DNA from: Pseudodesulfovibrio aespoeensis Aspo-2
Lineage (GTDB): Bacteria; Desulfobacterota; Desulfovibrionia; Desulfovibrionales; Desulfovibrionaceae
Assembly: GCF_000176915.2 (NCBI RefSeq)
Contig: NC_014844.1
Span: 434,001-498,000, forward strand
DNA length: 64,000 bases
Direction: 5' to 3'
Below the pieces are notes generated by a model. It had not been told where the DNA came from. It ran no database searches and was given only the letters and a program-made list of their open reading frames with translations. The position numbers and the translations under genes were made by a program. Shown here piece by piece: positions 59,753 to 64,000 of this stretch (positions are counted from its first letter, which is position 1; every line of letters begins with the position of its first letter).

Positions 59753-60204
59753 GGAAGCTGCAGGCGCTGACCAAGGCTCTGCAGACGGCAGGGGCCGCGT
59801 CCGACGCGACGCATGCCTTTGCCGACCGGGGCGTGCTCATGCCCACGGGCCGGGATCTGGGCCACGGCATCGAGATCGGCCGGTTCAAATACGACGCCGT
59901 GATCCAGCTGGAGCGATACCCGGACGACGCATACGCGCTGCTGGCCTTTGTCACGGCCTGGCTGCAGGAGCACGACCCCGACCGTGAAGCCTACGGGCTC
60001 GCTGACCCGGACGTGGACGTGTCACTCAACGACGACAGGACCGCCGATGTCGAGCTGTCCGTGGAGTTCGAGGAAGCGCTGGAGCTGGTGCCCGACGAGT
60101 CCGGCCCCATCGAATTCAACGGCCAGCGATGGAGGGTCGCCGAGGTGCCCATAGACGTTGCCGATGCGCTGGAATCCATGGAGGGACGCGCCGATGCCGG
60201 GTAG
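59749..60204 (+). CDS. Tail completion protein (P2 gpR family)
   Basis: The protein has 151 residues. It starts RKLQALTKAL and carries the conserved VIQLERYPDDAYALLAFVTAWLQEHDPDREA, then acidic beta-rich sequence ending near IEFNGQRWRVAEVP. It finishes the proximal end of the tail. The next start overlaps the last codons (ATG at 60194). Confidence 0.88.
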   Translation: MRKLQALTKALQTAGAASDATHAFADRGVLMPTGRDLGHGIEIGRFKYDAVIQLERYPDDAYALLAFVTAWLQEHDPDREAYGLADPDVDVSLNDDRTADVELSVEFEEALELVPDESGPIEFNGQRWRVAEVPIDVADALESMEGRADAG

Positions 60205-60907
60205 CGCCATGCGCATGGACACAGACAAGGCCGGACGGCTGCGGCTGGGCGAGCAGCTCGGCGTTCTGTCCATGAGCCGCAAGGAGCGGACCGCCATCGC
60301 CTTGGAAATAGGTGCCCAGATTCGCAAGCTCTCCAAACAGAACATAGCCTCCCGGCGGACCGTAGACGGCAAGACTATGGAGCAGAGGAAACAGAGCCGC
60401 CGCGAGGGGAAAAACAACAGGCTGATGCTTCGCGGGCTGCGAAGGCTCATGGGCCTGAAGAAGGGCCGCGACGGGCAGGCCGATGTCACCTGGAAAAACC
60501 CTATCACTGCCGAGATTGCCTACAGACATCAGCACGGCGGTGTCGAACAAAGCGGCAGCATCAAGGCTCGACGGGAAGAGAGCTATGTGAAGCGCAAGGC
60601 TCCTTGCCCCAGGTGGCTGGCAAAGGAACTGAAACGCCTGGGATGGCAACAGGAGATCGTAATCCGCAACAAGCAGGGGCAGGCGGTGAAGACCATCCGC
60701 AAGCGCAGGCCGCTCAAATGGATAACGAGTAATATGACGCGCGGTGAGGCGTCAGTGGCCCTGTACCTGCTGGAGAACCGATCTCCCAAGGAGAAGTGGG
60801 AGATAAGGACCCCGGCCCGTCCCTTCCTAGGCCCCAAGCCGGGAACCGAAAACAAATTTCTGAACAACCTGGCGCGTGAAGCCGTGGCCAAGATCAAAAA
60901 CCGTTAA
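60194..60907 (+). CDS. Tail completion/virion morphogenesis protein (P2 gpS-like)
   Basis: The protein has 237 residues, basic throughout. KERTAIALEIGAQIRKLSKQNIASRRTVDGKTMEQRK is the typical start of this family, and ARPFLG (RPFLGP) near the C-terminus is another mark. It works with gpR in tail completion. The start at 60194 overlaps the gpR gene; a later ATG at 60209 is possible. Confidence 0.82.
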   Translation: MPGSAMRMDTDKAGRLRLGEQLGVLSMSRKERTAIALEIGAQIRKLSKQNIASRRTVDGKTMEQRKQSRREGKNNRLMLRGLRRLMGLKKGRDGQADVTWKNPITAEIAYRHQHGGVEQSGSIKARREESYVKRKAPCPRWLAKELKRLGWQQEIVIRNKQGQAVKTIRKRRPLKWITSNMTRGEASVALYLLENRSPKEKWEIRTPARPFLGPKPGTENKFLNNLAREAVAKIKNR

Positions 60908-60922
60908 ACCAGGAGTCCGCAT

Positions 60923-62041
60923 ATGTCGCTGGGCACAGTACAGGTCAACAAACTCAATTTGCTGCAGGGGGAGCTGGCGGACGTCGAGCGCTACTTCCTG
61001 TTCATCGGCCTCGGCGCTGGCACCAACGAGGGCAAGCTGCTGACGGTCAACACCGACACGGATCTCGACGACGTCCTGGGCGCGGCCGCCAGCAACCTGA
61101 AGACACAGGTGCAGGCAGCCAAGGTCAACGCGGGGCAGAACTGGTTCGCGGCCGTGCTGCCCCTGGCCGAAGGCGCGGCCTGGGCAGATGCCGTGGACTA
61201 CGCCATGGAACGGACCTCGGTCGAGGCCATCGTCATCACCGACCCCGTCACCGCCGCCGCGGAGATCGAGGCGATGCAGGCCAAGGCGGAGGAGATCATG
61301 GGCCAGTACATGCGCCCGGTGATCTTCATCCCCACCTGCGCGCCCATCGACCCGGCCACCGAGGACTGGAGCGCCTTCACCGCTGACCGCAACGCCCTCC
61401 TGACCGGCCTGGCCTGCGACCAGGTCAACCCCGTGGCCTCCATCTGGCCCGACGACCAGGGCGCCTATTGCGGCCGCCTGTGCGATGCCGCCGTGACCAT
61501 CGCCGACACCCCCATGCGCGTCATCACCGGCCCGGTGGTGGGCATCCGCTCGGCCAGGCCGGTGGACTCCGCCGACCGCGAGGTGGACATGTCCGTGCTC
61601 AAGGCCATGGACGCCGCCCGCTGGACCGTGCCGCAGTGGTATCCCGACTATCCCGGCGTCTACTACGGCGATGGCAACGTGCTGGACGTGCCCGGCGGCG
61701 ACTACCAGGTCATCGAGTACCTGCGCGTGGTGCACAAGGCCATGCGCAAGGTCTACCCCCTGGCCGTGGCCAAGATTGGCGACCGCAAGCTCAACTCCAC
61801 CCCGGCCTCCATCGCCTACCACGCGAGCTACTTCATGCGCCCGCTGCGCGAGATGAGCCGCAGCGTGGAGATCCTGGGCGTGACCTTCCCCGGCGAGGTG
61901 GAGCCGCCCAAGGATGGCGACATCTCCATCACCTGGACCACCAAGACCAAGGTGCAGATCTACATGGTCGTGCGCCCCTACAACTGCCCCAAGGAAATCA
62001 CCTGCAACATCATGTTGGACCTGTCCAACCACACTGAATAG
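60923..62041 (+). CDS. Contractile tail sheath protein (DUF2586 type)
   Basis: The protein has 372 residues. VERYFLFIGLGAGTNEGKL near the start, VKAMDAARW-type middle (DMSVLKAMDAARWTVPQWYPDYPGVYYGDG) and FMRPLREMSRSVEILG fit DUF2586 sheath-like proteins of K139/HP1-like phages. It builds the contractile sheath. A good ribosome site lies ahead. Confidence 0.85.
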   Translation: MSLGTVQVNKLNLLQGELADVERYFLFIGLGAGTNEGKLLTVNTDTDLDDVLGAAASNLKTQVQAAKVNAGQNWFAAVLPLAEGAAWADAVDYAMERTSVEAIVITDPVTAAAEIEAMQAKAEEIMGQYMRPVIFIPTCAPIDPATEDWSAFTADRNALLTGLACDQVNPVASIWPDDQGAYCGRLCDAAVTIADTPMRVITGPVVGIRSARPVDSADREVDMSVLKAMDAARWTVPQWYPDYPGVYYGDGNVLDVPGGDYQVIEYLRVVHKAMRKVYPLAVAKIGDRKLNSTPASIAYHASYFMRPLREMSRSVEILGVTFPGEVEPPKDGDISITWTTKTKVQIYMVVRPYNCPKEITCNIMLDLSNHTE

Positions 62042-62052
62042 GAGGCCCGGCC

Positions 62053-62505
62053 ATGAACCGGATCAGCGGAAAGAGCTTTGACATCAACATCGGCGACATG
62101 CTGGTGCACGTCGACAAGGCGACCCTGTCCATCACCGACAACAGCGCGGTGGCCAAGGATCGCGGCGTGCCCAACGGCCGGGTGCCCGGCGACGTGGAAG
62201 CCGCGGGCGAGGTCGAGGTGGACGCCACCGCCCTCAACCTCATCATCGAGGCCGCCAGGAGCGCCGGGTCGTTCCGCGACCTCGATACCTTCGACATCCT
62301 CTTCTACGCCAACTCGGGCTCGGGCGAGGAGCTGAAGGTGGAGGCGTTCGGCTGCGCCTTCAAGATCGAAAGCCTGCTCGACATCGACTCCAAGGGCGGA
62401 GAGAAGCACATCACCAAGCTGCCCTTTGACGTGACGAGCCCGGACTTCATCCGCATCAACGGCGTCCCGTACCTTTCGGCGTCCGAGACCAAGGACCTCA
62501 TCTAG
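62053..62505 (+). CDS. Tail tube protein (DUF2597 type)
   Basis: The protein has 150 residues. ISGKSFDINIGDMLVHVDKATLSITDNSAVAKDRGVPNGRVPGDVEA and FRDLDTFDILFYANSGSGEELKVEAFGC are characteristic of DUF2597. It forms the inner tube of the tail. It follows the sheath gene, as in HP1/K139-like phages. Confidence 0.87.
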   Translation: MNRISGKSFDINIGDMLVHVDKATLSITDNSAVAKDRGVPNGRVPGDVEAAGEVEVDATALNLIIEAARSAGSFRDLDTFDILFYANSGSGEELKVEAFGCAFKIESLLDIDSKGGEKHITKLPFDVTSPDFIRINGVPYLSASETKDLI

Positions 62506-62514
62506 GGGATTGCC

Positions 62515-62715
62515 ATGCCCGACTTCTGCGACATGGGACACGAGGCCGAGGAGCTGGCCCGCAAGGCGGCGCTCTCCATGGCCGGGACACGGCGGGCCGA
62601 TGCGCCGAGCCGGGAGACGTGCGCCGAGTGTGGCGCGCCCATCCCCGAGCCCCGGCGCGTGGCCGTGCCCGGCGTGACCCTGTGTGTCGCCTGCCAAGCC
62701 GCCAAGGAGGAATAA
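62515..62715 (+). CDS. TraR/DksA-type zinc-finger protein
   Basis: The product has 66 residues. CAECGAPIPEPRRVAVPGVTLCVACQ is the four-Cys zinc finger of TraR/DksA-like proteins, and the preceding part is a short helix. Phage members bind RNA polymerase in the secondary channel and mimic DksA with ppGpp. It often sits between the tail tube and lysis genes in P2-like phages. Confidence 0.9.
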   Translation: MPDFCDMGHEAEELARKAALSMAGTRRADAPSRETCAECGAPIPEPRRVAVPGVTLCVACQAAKEE

Positions 62716-62936
62716 TGGTCGAGCTGATCGGATATTCGTTCGTTGTGGACCTTTTTTACACGGCTGTGGCCCTGCTGCTGCTCTTTTTCGGCCTCCGCTT
62801 GTTGGATGCCAGGAGCGGCCGTCCCTGGACGGACACCATCAGAATAATCAGGAAGGACCCGCATGCAACGGCTCTTTACTATGCTGCTCGCTGGATTGGC
62901 GCTTGTCTACTTGTTGGCCTGCTCCTCTCGCGCTGA
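62715..62936 (+). CDS. Small membrane protein, holin-like
   Basis: The product has 73 residues with two hydrophobic segments (about 8-28 and 53-70) separated by a basic loop. Its position directly before the endolysin-like gene, with an ATG overlapping the preceding stop, suggests a holin. The sequence does not match a family I know. Confidence 0.6.
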   Translation: MVELIGYSFVVDLFYTAVALLLLFFGLRLLDARSGRPWTDTIRIIRKDPHATALYYAARWIGACLLVGLLLSR

Positions 62937-63450
62937 CGCCGGACGGTTCCCCACCCGCTACGATGGGCTCATACGGACGGCTGTCCACAGGTGGTGGCCG
63001 CGCCACGAGCTTGCTGGGTGGGAATGGTTCAAGGCGCAGCTCTATCAGGAGAGCCTTCTTTCCCCTGACGCCGTGTCCCCAGTCGGAGCGCGAGGGCTGG
63101 CTCAATTCATGCCCGCCACATGGGCGGAAGTCTGCTCGCAGTTGGGGACGGGGCTTGTTTCGCCACATGTCGCCGAGCACTCCGTCAACGCCGGGGCATA
63201 CTACATGGCGAGGCTTTGGCTCGGGTGGTCATCCCCTCGTCCGGAGGCTGACAGGTGGGATCTGGCCCGGGCCAGCTACAACGCGGGATTCGGCAATATG
63301 CTCAAAGCGCAGAAGAAGTCTGGCGGGGCCATCCTTTACACTGACATCATCGCGGCGCTCCCCAGTGTCACAGGCCACCACGCCAAGGAGACCCAGACCT
63401 ATGTCGAGCGCATCCATCATTGGCACAAAGAAATAAGAGGGGGGCGGTGA
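62863..63450 (+). CDS. Lytic transglycosylase, exported endolysin
   Basis: The protein has 195 residues. A lipoprotein-type signal (LLAGLALVYLLACSS) is followed by the SLT fold: QLYQESLLSPDAVSPVGARGLAQFMPATW with catalytic Glu in QES, and YNAGFGNMLKAQKK. It cleaves the peptidoglycan glycan strand. The gene overlaps the holin-like gene by 74 bp in another frame. Confidence 0.88.
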   Translation: MQRLFTMLLAGLALVYLLACSSRADAGRFPTRYDGLIRTAVHRWWPRHELAGWEWFKAQLYQESLLSPDAVSPVGARGLAQFMPATWAEVCSQLGTGLVSPHVAEHSVNAGAYYMARLWLGWSSPRPEADRWDLARASYNAGFGNMLKAQKKSGGAILYTDIIAALPSVTGHHAKETQTYVERIHHWHKEIRGGR

Positions 63451-63869
63451 TGCCTGCATGGGTGTCCGCAATCGTATCTGCCGTGACCGGTCTGTTCTCC
63501 GGGGCTGGCTCTCTCTCCTCGGTCGCCAAGTGGGTGGGCCTAGGCATAGGTACGCTGGCCGTTGTCCTGCTCATCGTTTGGCTCGGGTGGTCCAGATCCA
63601 GCCTCAAGGCTGACCTGGCAGTGGCCCAAGCAGATCTTGCCGCCGTCACCACGGCCTTGGACTCAAACCGTGCCGCCCTCGACGAGCTCAGGGCAGCCGC
63701 CGCGACCCAGGCCACGGCCCTAGCTGAACGGGACAGACAGATTTCGAAGATCAACGCGCAGGCCAAGGAATGGCGGCGCAAGTGGCAGGAGGCTCTCCGC
63801 AATGACAAGACTACTCGTGAATGGGCTGATGGTCCTTTGCCTGACGCTGTGCGCGGCATGCTCCGGTAG
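63450..63869 (+). CDS. i-spanin-like (Rz) protein
   Basis: The protein has 139 residues. One N-terminal transmembrane segment (GLGIGTLAVVLLIVWLGW) is followed by a long coiled coil (SLKADLAVAQADLAAVTTALDSNRAALDELR). This is the layout of inner-membrane spanins. It overlaps the previous stop, and an Rz1-like gene is embedded in its 3' end. Confidence 0.75.
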   Translation: MPAWVSAIVSAVTGLFSGAGSLSSVAKWVGLGIGTLAVVLLIVWLGWSRSSLKADLAVAQADLAAVTTALDSNRAALDELRAAAATQATALAERDRQISKINAQAKEWRRKWQEALRNDKTTREWADGPLPDAVRGMLR

Positions 63870-64000
63870 GCCCAAGGTGGTGACTGTGACCGAGGTCGTG
63901 CGCGTGGTCCCACCGGCCCACCTTATGGCGCCGACGCCGCTCCCTAGCTGCGCTTCGGCCTCCACGAATGGCGATCTTTTGCAGTGCGCCCAGGAACGCC
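63802..64000 (+). CDS. o-spanin-like (Rz1) lipoprotein, 3' end outside window
   Basis: A frame from the ATG at 63802, inside the i-spanin gene, is open to the window end. It begins MTRLLVNGLMVLCLTLCAACSG, where LCAAC is a lipobox, then RPKVVTVTEVVRVVPPAHL. Small Pro-containing lipoproteins encoded within or after Rz are typical outer-membrane spanins. The C-terminus lies outside this window. Confidence 0.75.
   Translation, partial: MTRLLVNGLMVLCLTLCAACSGRPKVVTVTEVVRVVPPAHLMAPTPLPSCASASTNGDLLQCAQER

Larger units (their letters stand above)
40284..64000. mobile_element. P2/HP1/K139-like prophage, right end outside window
   Basis: Integrase is at the left edge, then the lysogeny switch, replication, accessory, late-control, packaging, capsid, tail and lysis genes. 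The divergent portal and terminase (minus) against scaffold, capsid, small terminase and completion genes (plus) are the P2 signature, while DUF2586- and DUF2597-like tail genes following gpS suit the HP1/K139 branch. Baseplate and fibre genes and attR must lie beyond 64000. Most key genes are intact; one small methyltransferase gene has an in-frame stop. Confidence 0.93.

Overview
The window looks like the chromosome of a sulfate-reducing Desulfovibrionaceae-type bacterium (Desulfovibrio or Pseudodesulfovibrio). This is inferred from a GC-rich backbone, a diheme cytochrome, a sigma-54-driven carboxylate catabolic operon with a tripartite tricarboxylate (TTT) transporter, and the style of its prophage and genomic island. 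Nothing in the sequence fixes the species.

Backbone, 1-14.7 kb. A partial diheme cytochrome c, a membrane metallophosphoesterase, HtpX, a DegP/DegQ-type serine protease and a methyltransferase are followed by an operon on the minus strand. In transcription order it encodes a two-subunit lyase/dehydratase of the UxaA/SuyAB type (14351 to 12856), the TTT transporter TctC-TctB-TctA, a LarA-like racemase-domain protein, an MFS carrier, and a PrpR-like sigma-54 activator. A clear -24/-12 promoter with an upstream dyad lies ahead of the first gene. The whole set reads as an inducible uptake and degradation system for a hydroxy- or sulfo-carboxylate; 3-sulfolactate is an attractive but unproven substrate.

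Genomic island, about 14.71-40.28 kb. A complete tRNA-Thr(CGU) gene is followed 25.5 kb later by a 58-bp copy of its 3' end, so the two copies are attL and attR of an integrated element. An integrase, an AlpA-like excisionase and a probable replication initiator sit at the right end. Cargo comprises palindromic repeats, a single-chain type ISP restriction-modification enzyme with a companion nuclease-like protein, seven iteron-like repeats, about 2.5 kb of hairpin-rich poorly coding DNA ahead of a second tyrosine recombinase with a small partner, a glycosyltransferase plus two radical-SAM/SPASM proteins, a Fic toxin-antitoxin pair, and a B12-type radical SAM enzyme followed by a P-loop NTPase and a convergent HD-domain protein. 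One intact IS3-family element and remnants of IS481 and IS5 elements are scattered through it.

Prophage, about 40.28 kb to beyond 64 kb. A P2/HP1/K139-like prophage abuts the island's attR. Its order is integrase, repressor and Cro-like switch, CII-like protein, primase-helicase, a run of small zinc-binding and accessory genes (one a methyltransferase with an in-frame TAG), an AT-rich repeat region, accessory 'moron' cassettes separated by near-identical terminators (HicAB, a BRCT-like protein, a DUF6414-like protein, and two small genes behind a possible RNA switch), an Ogr-like late activator, portal and terminase on the minus strand, and capsid, tail and lysis genes on the plus strand. The window ends inside an o-spanin gene. 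The island and prophage are probably tandem insertions at one tRNA-Thr locus.
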